Below are positions 1-6,062 of a stretch of 6,183 bases of DNA, piece after piece. The translations under genes and the position numbers were made by a program. The stretch's first letter is position 1, and every line of letters starts with the position of its first letter. This stretch comes from Planctomycetales bacterium. GTDB lineage: Bacteria > Planctomycetota > Planctomycetia > Gemmatales > Gemmataceae. A model generated the notes under the pieces. That model saw nothing but the letters and a program-made list of their open reading frames with translations. It did no database searches and was not told where the DNA came from. Location: positions 1-6,183 of the forward strand of contig JAGVLI010000341.1 in assembly GCA_020054355.1 (NCBI GenBank), written 5' to 3'.

Positions 1-31
1 GCGACGGTGCAACTTGGGGTGGCGTCCTCCA

Positions 32-54
32 CCCTCGCTGGCGCGTCGGGCTAA
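32..54. repeat. REP-like intergenic motif candidate
   Basis: The stretch reads CCCTCGCTGGCG followed by CGTCGGGCTAA. From memory, closely similar CCCTCGC...CGGGCT motifs recur between genes in planctomycete genomes. Only one copy is visible here, so the repeat status is an inference. The half-site CTGGCG (38-43) also pairs with CGCCAG (65-70), and GGG (48-50) can pair with CCC (57-59), so it could instead be a weak hairpin at the end of an upstream gene outside the window. No T-tract follows. Confidence 0.25.
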
Positions 55-147
55 CACCCCTGGCCGCCAGTCATTGAACTAACTACCTTTGCTCCGCCTG
101 CCCGCCGGGCGTGCGCCATCCAGGCTAGTCTGGTTTTCGTTGTTCGC

Positions 148-155
148 GAGGAGAG
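148..155 (+). promoter_or_regulatory. Ribosome binding site of the ECF sigma gene
   Basis: GAGGAGAG lies 8 bases before the ATG at 164. It is a good Shine-Dalgarno match and decides the start. An in-frame TTG at 89 would add 25 residues (rich in Arg, Ala and Pro) that do not belong to the sigma fold, and it has no comparable binding site. I could not assign a promoter in bases 1-147. Confidence 0.7.
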
Positions 156-163
156 CACGCCTG

Positions 164-730
164 ATGGTTGAAATACCCGCCCTGCTGGCACGCTGGCGCG
201 AAGGAGATCAGCAGGCGGCCCACGAGTTGTACCAGTTATTCGCGACGCGGCTGGTCGCTCTGGCGCGAAAGTACCTGTCCGCAAAGGTGGCGGCGCGCTT
301 TGATGCCGAGGATGTGGTGCAATCGGCCTGCCGCAGCTTCTTTGCCCGCGCCCGCGACGGCCAGTTCGTCATACACCAAACCGATGAACTCTGGCGGCTT
401 CTCGTGAGCATCACACTGCACAAGCTGCGCCGGCGCGTGAAGCACCATCAAGCCGACAAGCGGAATGTCGACCGGGAAGTTCGCAAAACCTTCGGCATCC
501 CCATGGAACTCCTCGCCGACGAGCCGGTTCCGGAAGACGGCATGGCGCTGGCCGACTTGATCGAAACGGTCCTTCGCAGCCTTGGCCCTCTGGAACAACA
601 GGTTTTCGAGTTGCGGCTCCAGGGCTTCACGGTGGAAGACATCGCCGCGCAAGTCCGGCGCAGCCAGAGCACCGTCTGGCGCGTCCTGAAGAAAATCAAG
701 CAAGAGTTGGGGGGCTATCATGAACCCTGA
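164..730 (+). CDS. ECF-type RNA polymerase sigma factor
   Basis: This is a 188-residue sigma-70 family protein of the extracytoplasmic function (ECF) group, which directs RNA polymerase to a dedicated set of promoters. Region 2 spans about residues 6-95, with the core-binding and -10-reading helices around FDAEDVVQSACRSFF (46-60), followed by a basic stretch (KLRRRVKHH, 87-95). Region 4 spans about 136-182: LGPLEQQVFELRLQGFT leads into a helix-turn-helix with recognition helix SQSTVWRVLKKIKQ (167-180) for the -35 element. Regions 1.1 and 3 are absent, as expected for ECF factors, and the length is normal. The start is ATG 164, set by the strong ribosome binding site 8 bases upstream. The stop TGA (728-730) overlaps the start of the kinase gene by 11 bases. 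No anti-sigma gene is adjacent, so control by the co-translated kinase is a reasonable inference; pairing of ECF factors with Ser/Thr kinases is known in planctomycetes. Its target promoters cannot be told from this window. Confidence 0.95.
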   Translation: MVEIPALLARWREGDQQAAHELYQLFATRLVALARKYLSAKVAARFDAEDVVQSACRSFFARARDGQFVIHQTDELWRLLVSITLHKLRRRVKHHQADKRNVDREVRKTFGIPMELLADEPVPEDGMALADLIETVLRSLGPLEQQVFELRLQGFTVEDIAAQVRRSQSTVWRVLKKIKQELGGYHEP

Positions 731-3722
731 CAGTCCGGACGGCACCGCGGACCGGTTTGAGGAGGCCTGGCAAGCGGGGGTGCCGCCGCGCTTGGAGCTA
801 TTCTTGCCCGCATCGGCGGAGCGGTCCGCCCGTCGGGAAACCCTGCTCGTGCTGGTGCCGATCGATTTGGAATACCGCTGGCGACGGTCTGCGGCCTGTG
901 CTTGGGTGCTGGAAGATTACGTCCGCCACTTTCCGGAGTTGGGGCGGTTAGAAGAGCTTTCTCCTGAATTAATTGCGGAGGAATATCGGGTGCGTTTCTG
1001 CTGGGGAGATGCGCCGGCAATCGATATCTATCGACGGCGGTTCCCCACGCAGGCTGCCTCGCTGGCCGAGTCGCTGCGGGAGATGACGAGGGCGCTCGCG
1101 GGCGAGGAAGTCCGGAAAAAGGTCAATGAAGGCCGGGACCTCCGCACGACAGCGGCCGCGCCACCTGTCCCCGCCGCGGCGGCGGACGGCTGCACCCAGG
1201 TACTCTCCGCCCCGCACCGCTCGCCACCACAAGGTGAAACGGGCGACGTCCCCTGCGTAATTCCCGTCCTACCCGGGACCCCGCCACTGCCCAATTCCGT
1301 CGCCACCTTCGTCGAGACGCTCCGGCAACGCGGCTTGCTTACGCCCAGTCAAATAAGGGACCTGCGCGGGGGATCGCCGCGGCGCTTTCTGGATGTCCAC
1401 GGCCTCGTCCACGAGCTCCTGATCCGCGATTGGCTGACTGCATACCAGGTGAACCAGCTTCTTCAGGGCCAGGGCGATCACCTGACCCTGGGCCCGTACT
1501 TGCTGCTGGAACGCCTTGGCGCCGGGGGTGCGGGCCAGGTCTTCAAGGCCCGGCACCGAAAGATGGATCGCCTCGTAGCCGTGAAAGTGCTTCACGACGA
1601 GCTGGCAACGGACGGCGAATGCGTGGCGCGCTTCTTACGTGAGATTCAGATTGTCAGTCAGCTCGACCACCCCAATCTGATCCCGGCATATGATGCCGGG
1701 CCGTTCGGCAACAGCTATTTCCTGGCCATGAAGTACATCGAGGGGACCGACCTGGGGCGGCTGGTCAAGAAAGGCGGTCCCTTGCTGGTAAGTCAGGGGT
1801 GCGAGTATGTTCGGCAGGCAGCACTGGGCTTGCAGCACTTACACCGGCACGGCCTGGTCCACCGCGACATCAAACCGCACAATTTGATGATCGGCCGCGA
1901 TGGCGTCATCAAGGTGGCGGACCTGGGCCTGGCCCGGGGCGCGGGCGGCCAAACGACGGAATTCACCCGCGCTCGCTCCGTGGGTGTAACCCCCGCCGGC
2001 GCCGGGCCGATGGGTACCACGGATTATCTGGCGCCGGAACAGGCCATTGATTTTCACGCCGCGGACATCCGCGCCGACATCTACAGCCTGGGTTGCACGC
2101 TCTGGTATCTGCTGCTTGGCCAACCTCCGTTCCCCGGCCGTTCGCTGGCGGAGACCTTGCTCAGCCACCAAACCCGCGAAGTGCCGGCCATTGAGAAACT
2201 TCGCCGCGACGTCCCCGGCGGCTTGGCCGCGGTGCTGCGGCGCATGCTCGCCAAGCGGCCGGAAGACCGTTATCAAACCCCCGACGAAGTGGCCGAGGCG
2301 GTGGCGCCTTACAGCCGTACGGTGCCGGCTCCGGAGCCGGAAATCGAGATCGGGATTTGGTCGGTGCGCTCCAAAGCGTACACGACCTGGCAGATGCTGC
2401 GCAGCTTTGCCCAGCGCAACAAGACGTTCACGGCTTCGGTCGTGACGGGAGCGGCAACCGCGCTGGTTTTCCTGACGTGGACCTCCGTGGTGAGTTACCG
2501 TGCCTACCAGAGGACCGAAAAGGCCTTCAAGGAAACACAGGAGGCGCACGGGAATACACAAAAGGCTTACGGTCAATTGGAGCAACTGACCCGGCAAGCG
2601 GTGCCGGCACTGGTGGATCAGGCGGACACGTTGGCGAATCGGCGGGAGATGCGCCAGGCGCTCGCGCAAGTCGATCTGGCACTGGAACTCGACCCCCAGC
2701 ACGCTCCCGCTCGTTTGCTGAAAGCACTGCTCCTGATGGCGCAGCTTCAATTTCAGGAAGCGGAGGCCGAGCTAGGTCTCTACATGAAGCAAAGGCCCGA
2801 TGACTTTGTCGCCAGGAAACTGCTGGATCGTTGCCGAAGCGCGCGCCTGCAAGACGGCCATGAACTCTGGCAAACGTATCTTGTCATGAGGGAGCAAAAG
2901 CCGTTCCTTGGGCCGGCCAACTTCCTGGCAATGACGGAGATCTCAAAACGAGAGGAGGCCATTCGCATACTGCTCCCCGAATGGAAGAAGGGGATTGAAA
3001 AGGGTTGGCCGGGGCGGGGACTGCGGGACAGGTTGGTGCAAGAGCCCGGGGGGGGCCTTCGACTGGATTTCGCGAAGTGCGCAGAGGTCGCGGACCTGAC
3101 GCCGCTGCTGCCAATCCCGGTATCACGGCTTGGCCTTGCATACACCAACGTAAAGGATTTGTCGCCCCTGAAGGGCAAACGCCTTATCTGGCTCCAACTG
3201 AATGGCTGCGAAGTGAGCGACCTGGCACCACTGCGCGGTATGCCGCTCACCATGCTCAATCTGGCCTCTTGCAGCAGAGTGAAAGACCTGTCGCCACTGG
3301 ATGATATGCCGCTTAACGAACTCTATCTCATGAACTGTAGCCAGATCGAGGATCTCTCCGCACTCCAGCGCAGCCGGTTGAAAATACTCAATTTATGGGG
3401 TTGTCGTCTCGTCCGGGACCTGTCGCCCCTTAAAGGACTGCCGCTCGAAGAACTGGTTCTGTATGGTTGCCAAGGAGTGAACAGTCTTTCGCCTCTCCAG
3501 GGCACAACGACGCTTCGAGTACTCGATCTGCGCGGTTGTGGCTCCCTCGATCTGTTGCCCCTGGCGGAAGTGAATTTGACACACATCGACTTGCCGCCGG
3601 CGCGCACCACGAATTTACGTGTGCTTCAGCGCATGGAGACCCTCCAGCACATCAATGGCACTACTAAGAAAGAGTTTTGGGAAGCGCACAAGCTAGGAAA
3701 GCTCCCGCGGTACGAATTGTAA
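720..3722 (+). CDS. Membrane-anchored Ser/Thr protein kinase with TPR and LRR region
   Basis: This 1000-residue Hanks-type kinase phosphorylates Ser/Thr on partner proteins. An N-terminal module (about 10-130, FEEAWQAG...LELFLP and DIYRRRFP) and a second one (about 190-256, LRQRGLLTPSQIRDL and RDWLTAYQVNQLLQG) precede the kinase domain (about 260-527). Visible catalytic parts are the glycine loop GAGGAGQV (267-274), Lys289 in AVKVL, Glu308 in the C helix, HRDIKPHN (381-388, catalytic Asp383), DLG (401-403, instead of DFG) and APE (438-440), so it should be active. A single membrane span lies at about 571-593 (TASVVTGAATALVFLTWTSV), then a polar helical, possibly coiled-coil stretch (594-627), two TPR-like units (about 630-700), and about eight leucine-rich repeats of 21-23 residues (781-960) of the form LxxLxLxxC..V.DLSPL. 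By analogy with PknB-type kinases, the kinase half is cytoplasmic and the TPR/LRR half is outside. The start lies inside the end of the sigma gene, preceded by GGGGGG (709-714), which suggests translational coupling. The substrate is unknown; the sigma factor is the obvious candidate. Confidence 0.95.
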   Translation: MNPDSPDGTADRFEEAWQAGVPPRLELFLPASAERSARRETLLVLVPIDLEYRWRRSAACAWVLEDYVRHFPELGRLEELSPELIAEEYRVRFCWGDAPAIDIYRRRFPTQAASLAESLREMTRALAGEEVRKKVNEGRDLRTTAAAPPVPAAAADGCTQVLSAPHRSPPQGETGDVPCVIPVLPGTPPLPNSVATFVETLRQRGLLTPSQIRDLRGGSPRRFLDVHGLVHELLIRDWLTAYQVNQLLQGQGDHLTLGPYLLLERLGAGGAGQVFKARHRKMDRLVAVKVLHDELATDGECVARFLREIQIVSQLDHPNLIPAYDAGPFGNSYFLAMKYIEGTDLGRLVKKGGPLLVSQGCEYVRQAALGLQHLHRHGLVHRDIKPHNLMIGRDGVIKVADLGLARGAGGQTTEFTRARSVGVTPAGAGPMGTTDYLAPEQAIDFHAADIRADIYSLGCTLWYLLLGQPPFPGRSLAETLLSHQTREVPAIEKLRRDVPGGLAAVLRRMLAKRPEDRYQTPDEVAEAVAPYSRTVPAPEPEIEIGIWSVRSKAYTTWQMLRSFAQRNKTFTASVVTGAATALVFLTWTSVVSYRAYQRTEKAFKETQEAHGNTQKAYGQLEQLTRQAVPALVDQADTLANRREMRQALAQVDLALELDPQHAPARLLKALLLMAQLQFQEAEAELGLYMKQRPDDFVARKLLDRCRSARLQDGHELWQTYLVMREQKPFLGPANFLAMTEISKREEAIRILLPEWKKGIEKGWPGRGLRDRLVQEPGGGLRLDFAKCAEVADLTPLLPIPVSRLGLAYTNVKDLSPLKGKRLIWLQLNGCEVSDLAPLRGMPLTMLNLASCSRVKDLSPLDDMPLNELYLMNCSQIEDLSALQRSRLKILNLWGCRLVRDLSPLKGLPLEELVLYGCQGVNSLSPLQGTTTLRVLDLRGCGSLDLLPLAEVNLTHIDLPPARTTNLRVLQRMETLQHINGTTKKEFWEAHKLGKLPRYEL

Positions 3723-3757
3723 GACAAGCCCACTTTGCGGTTTTGTATCAACCGAAC

Positions 3758-3870
3758 GGGGCGAGGATGGGGTGCCCCTTGCTGGCCCCCCTCCGCCGCG
3801 AACGCCCCCGCGCACGCATGGCGGGGATAGCCGCGACGGATGCCTGTCGCGGGCGTGAAGTAGCGCACGC
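3758..3870. repeat. Cluster of short GC-rich hairpins after the kinase gene
   Basis: Four consecutive stem-loops can be drawn. They are GGGGC/GCCCC (3758-3762 with 3774-3778), CCCCGC/GCGGGG (3806-3811 with 3821-3826), CCGCGAC/GTCGCGG (3831-3837 with 3846-3852) and GCGTG/CACGC (3853-3857 with 3866-3870). None is followed by a T-run, so they are not textbook intrinsic terminators. They may protect the 3' end of the kinase mRNA, form a Rho-type boundary, or be REP-type elements. The short stems are individually expected at some rate in GC-rich DNA; only their density makes the group notable. Confidence 0.35.
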
Positions 3871-3879
3871 TGGCGATAT

Positions 3880-4033
3880 TGGGTATGCACTTCCCAGGCG
3901 ATTCCCTCGCACGAAAAAAGCGGATCGCCCATTTTGCCCATCGCCTGCGTCTGGTCGGAAACATGGGTCGCGCCGCGCCGGCCGAGAAAATCCGGTTTCC
4001 GTGCGAGGGTAGCTTTCGCAAAGTGCATACCCA
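3880..4033. repeat. 154-base imperfect inverted repeat, MITE- or REP-like
   Basis: The ends match as perfect inverted 13-mers: TGGGTATGCACTT (3880-3892) and AAGTGCATACCCA (4021-4033). After an 11-base unpaired stretch on each side, a second perfect 10-base pair follows: CCCTCGCACG (3904-3913) and CGTGCGAGGG (4000-4009). Inside that, CGGAT (3921-3925) pairs with ATCCG (3990-3994), and CCCAT (3937-3941) can pair with ATGGG (3963-3967). The equal 11-base gaps show that the arms are aligned as one symmetric structure. No transposase is inside and no target-site duplication is obvious (ATT on the left, TGT on the right). Candidates are a non-autonomous mobile element, a REP-type repeat or a structured RNA. 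Copy number elsewhere is unknown. Confidence 0.55.
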
Positions 4034-4293
4034 TGTGAGGGCTGAGACGGCAAGCTCCCGCCCAACCTCGCGAATCAACCTCGTTGCCAGAGGCGCAGCG
4101 GTGTTGAGCGCCATGGGTCTTGCCCTTCCTCAAGAAGCACTGTTGTGAATGGCACTATGCAGCCAGCGCCAGCGGCGGCTTTGGCGTCGATGAGCTGGGC
4201 ACCGATTTTCTGGCAAGACGGCGGACCACTGGCGTGAGGCGATCGACCCGAGCGTTACCACCACTCCAAGGGCATCCCCTGCCCACCTGCGAC

Positions 4294-4297
4294 GGAG
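4294..4297 (+). promoter_or_regulatory. Ribosome binding site of the first DUF1501 gene
   Basis: GGAG lies 6 bases before the ATG at 4304. It supports this start over an overlapping open frame in another phase that begins at 4120. Confidence 0.6.
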
Positions 4298-4303
4298 ACC
4301 GCC

Positions 4304-5704
4304 ATGCTCGACTCCCGCATTCTGAATCGGCGGCACTTCCTTGGCCTCGGCGTTCTTGGTGGTCTGTCCGCCTTAGGCTTGCCCGCCTCCATCGTTCGCG
4401 GCGGCGAGGGCCAGCGGCGGGCGAAGGCGAAAAGCGTGCTCGTCATCTACGAGCAGGGCGGCCTTTCGCACCTGGATACCTGGGATCCGAAGCCGGAAGC
4501 GCTCGCCGAGCACCGCAGCCCCTTCAAGCCGATCGCCACGAAAGTGCCGGGGATGCAGTTCACCGAGTTGTTTGGGCAAACGGCACGTTTGGCCGACAAG
4601 TTTGCGGTCGTCCGCTCGATGCACCACGCGAAGGACGGGGCCCACGCTCACCACACCGGCACGCAGTACGCGCTTTCCGGCGCGCACCCCGGCAGCCCCA
4701 CGGAGATGCCGGACATTGGCTCAATCGTGGCGCACCTGGCGGGCTCCGAGTGCAAGTGCCTGCCGCCGTACCTGATGGTGCCCGGCAACCACGAGCAGGC
4801 GGCCGAAACGCGCAGTGCCTTCCTGCCCGCCTCGACCAAGGCCTTCAAGATCGGTGGCCGCGATGTGTCCGATCCAAAGTGGAAGATCGACGGCTTATTG
4901 CCTCGCGCCGAGAACGCCGACCGCCGGCTGGAGGATCGCCGACAGCTTCTGGGCGCCGTCGATCGTTCCTACATCGCCGATCGGCGCCGGACGGTAAACG
5001 GCATGAACGGCTACTACGAGAAGGCGTTCGACATGCTGACCAGCAGCAAGGTGTCGGCCGCATTCAACCTGGGGGCGGAGCCGCTGGCCGTGCGCGAAAG
5101 GTATGGCAACGGCCACCGCGGCGCCTGTTACCTCGTCGGCCGCAAACTCATCGAGGCCGGCGTTCGCTTCGTGACGGTCGATGTTCGCTGGCCGCGCATG
5201 GAGGGCATGCCGGGCGGCACCAACCTCAACTGGGACCATCACGATTTCATCTACGCAAAGGGGACATGCGAGTTGCCGGGAGCTAGTCTGGCCGGCTTCG
5301 GACGCTACGGCATCGGCCATTGGTGCATGATGGGCTCGACCGACCAGGCCTTGGCTGCGCTGATTGCCGATCTGGACCAGCGCGGCCTCCTAGCCGAAAC
5401 CCTGGTTTGCTTCGTCACCGAATTCGGCCGGACACCGAAGTTGAACAAGTTTCAGGGCCGCGACCACTGGACACATGCCTATTCCATCGCCTTTGCCGGC
5501 GCCGGCGTGCCCGGTGGGCAGGCGATCGGCCGCAGCGACAAGGTCGGTGGCTACGTCATCGACGACCCGCATACACCGGAAGACTACGCCGCCACGATCT
5601 ACGAGAAGCTCGGCATCGATCGGACGCAACCCCTCTTCACGGCCAGCAACCGCCCCGTCTACTTTGGCCACGGTGGTAAGCCGATCGCGGCGCTGTTTTC
5701 GTAG
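4304..5704 (+). CDS. DUF1501 family exported protein
   Basis: This is a 466-residue protein of the DUF1501 family (PF07394), which is related in fold to the alkaline phosphatase/sulfatase superfamily; its reaction is not established. The N-terminus carries a twin-arginine motif NRRHFLGLG (8-16) and a hydrophobic stretch to about residue 31, so Tat export is expected. The mature part begins with SVLVIYEQGGLSHLDTWDPK (44-63), matching the family's GGxSHxDTxDPKP signature with Asp58 and Asp61 as likely metal or active-site residues. A His-rich segment follows (MHHAKDGAHAHHTG, 106-119). The C-terminal signature is present: TEFGRTPKLN (372-381), GRDHW (385-389), GGQAIG, TPEDYAATIYEKLGI and a terminal GGKPIAALF. 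Length is normal, so the gene looks intact. In planctomycetes such genes commonly follow a DUF1549/DUF1553 (cytochrome-like) gene; none precedes it here. It lies 581 bases after the kinase gene and is probably transcribed separately. Confidence 0.93.
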   Translation: MLDSRILNRRHFLGLGVLGGLSALGLPASIVRGGEGQRRAKAKSVLVIYEQGGLSHLDTWDPKPEALAEHRSPFKPIATKVPGMQFTELFGQTARLADKFAVVRSMHHAKDGAHAHHTGTQYALSGAHPGSPTEMPDIGSIVAHLAGSECKCLPPYLMVPGNHEQAAETRSAFLPASTKAFKIGGRDVSDPKWKIDGLLPRAENADRRLEDRRQLLGAVDRSYIADRRRTVNGMNGYYEKAFDMLTSSKVSAAFNLGAEPLAVRERYGNGHRGACYLVGRKLIEAGVRFVTVDVRWPRMEGMPGGTNLNWDHHDFIYAKGTCELPGASLAGFGRYGIGHWCMMGSTDQALAALIADLDQRGLLAETLVCFVTEFGRTPKLNKFQGRDHWTHAYSIAFAGAGVPGGQAIGRSDKVGGYVIDDPHTPEDYAATIYEKLGIDRTQPLFTASNRPVYFGHGGKPIAALFS

Positions 5705-5871
5705 TACAGCGCAACCAACTTGATCTGTTCGCGCAAAGGAGGTTGGGTAGCCTCGGGGACACGCGCAAGCGGAAGGAATCCAATCCCCCCAGCATGGAGG
5801 CTGGTGATGCAGCGCGCCAGGGCCATGTTTTGCTTCCGCGCACAAACGTTCGGATAATCCAACAATGCTCT

Positions 5872-5903
5872 CAGAAAGTTGGATATATGCAACTCTGTTT
5901 TTT
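5872..5903 (+). terminator. Weak intrinsic terminator candidate
   Basis: CAGA (5872-5875) pairs with TCTG (5894-5897) and GTTG (5878-5881) with CAAC (5890-5893), leaving a two-base AA bulge and an 8-base loop. The stem runs directly into TTTTTT (5898-5903). The stem is short and only half GC, so it is a weak terminator at best. An alternative stem, ATCCAAC with GTTGGAT (5857-5863 and 5878-5884), uses some of the same bases. Its place, 167 bases after the DUF1501 stop and before the next gene, is plausible. Confidence 0.35.
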
Positions 5904-5965
5904 CTGGTACAGATGAAGTGCGAAGTGCCAGCGTGCGTACCCGGCATCAGGCCCAAGGAATGCCG

Positions 5966-5977
5966 CGCGGCGCCGCG
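5966..5977. promoter_or_regulatory. 12-base perfect palindrome, possible operator
   Basis: CGCGGCGCCGCG reads the same on both strands and lies about 90 bases before the downstream DUF1501 start. It could be a dimer binding site, but GC-rich palindromes arise easily in such DNA and no promoter was located next to it. Confidence 0.2.
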
Positions 5978-5987
5978 ACACTCGCCA

Positions 5988-6016
5988 GAGTTCCGCCGAG
6001 CCAGCAGACGGAACTC
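5988..6016. promoter_or_regulatory. 8-base inverted repeat in the leader of the second DUF1501 gene
   Basis: GAGTTCCG (5988-5995) and CGGAACTC (6009-6016) are perfect inverted copies with a 13-base spacer, ending 52 bases before the start codon. It may be a hairpin in the 5' leader of the mRNA or an operator; the sequence alone does not decide. Confidence 0.3.
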
Positions 6017-6056
6017 CGCTGCACGATCCGCCAGCCGCACCCACCCCACTGAATTT

Positions 6057-6062
6057 GGAGGT
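6057..6062 (+). promoter_or_regulatory. Ribosome binding site of the second DUF1501 gene
   Basis: GGAGGT lies 6 bases before the ATG at 6069. This is the strongest Shine-Dalgarno match in the window and fixes the start of a gene that runs off the end. Confidence 0.75.

Larger units (their letters stand above)
3723..4303. other. 581-base gap without a convincing gene, rich in hairpins
   Basis: Open frames exist on both strands, but they overlap one another, lack good ribosome binding sites and show no recognisable domain; I treat them as products of GC-rich sequence. The gap contains a hairpin cluster (3758-3870) and a 154-base imperfect inverted repeat (3880-4033). The last 160 bases before the DUF1501 gene show no clear promoter or remnant of a DUF1549/DUF1553 gene, the usual partner. 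No hairpin followed by a T-tract is seen after the kinase stop, so its transcription end is not located. Confidence 0.6.

Noticed and set aside
89..163. N-terminal extension of the sigma factor from a TTG start
   Set aside because: The added 25 residues are not sigma-like and have no ribosome binding site, whereas ATG 164 has a strong one at the right distance.
1839..2750. Minus-strand open frame of 303 codons inside the kinase gene
   Set aside because: It lies fully antisense to conserved kinase motifs, is rich in His, Arg and Gln as expected from reading the complement of a GC-rich gene, and shows no domain.
3768..3778. GGGG-T-GCCCC as a terminator stem just after the kinase gene
   Set aside because: The loop would be too short for the direct GGGG/CCCC pairing and no T-run follows; it is only counted within the hairpin cluster.
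3626..4133. Overlapping minus-strand frames in the gap after the kinase gene (162, 146 and 105 codons)
   Set aside because: All three phases are open at once, which is a sign of GC-rich non-coding sequence, and part of the apparent peptide similarity comes from the inverted repeat.
4120..5286. Plus-strand open frame of 388 codons overlapping the DUF1501 gene
   Set aside because: It is in another phase than the conserved DUF1501 protein, is extremely Arg/Pro-rich and has no recognisable motif.
5659..5892. Minus-strand 77-codon frame with rather protein-like composition
   Set aside because: It begins with TTG, lacks a good ribosome binding site, overlaps the DUF1501 3' end and has no family I recognise. 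It is kept only as a weak possibility; conservation of the frame in related genomes would revive it.
5879..5914. TTGGAT ... TACAGA as a -35/-10 promoter
   Set aside because: The spacing of 23 bases is too long for a standard sigma-70 promoter and neither box is a good match.
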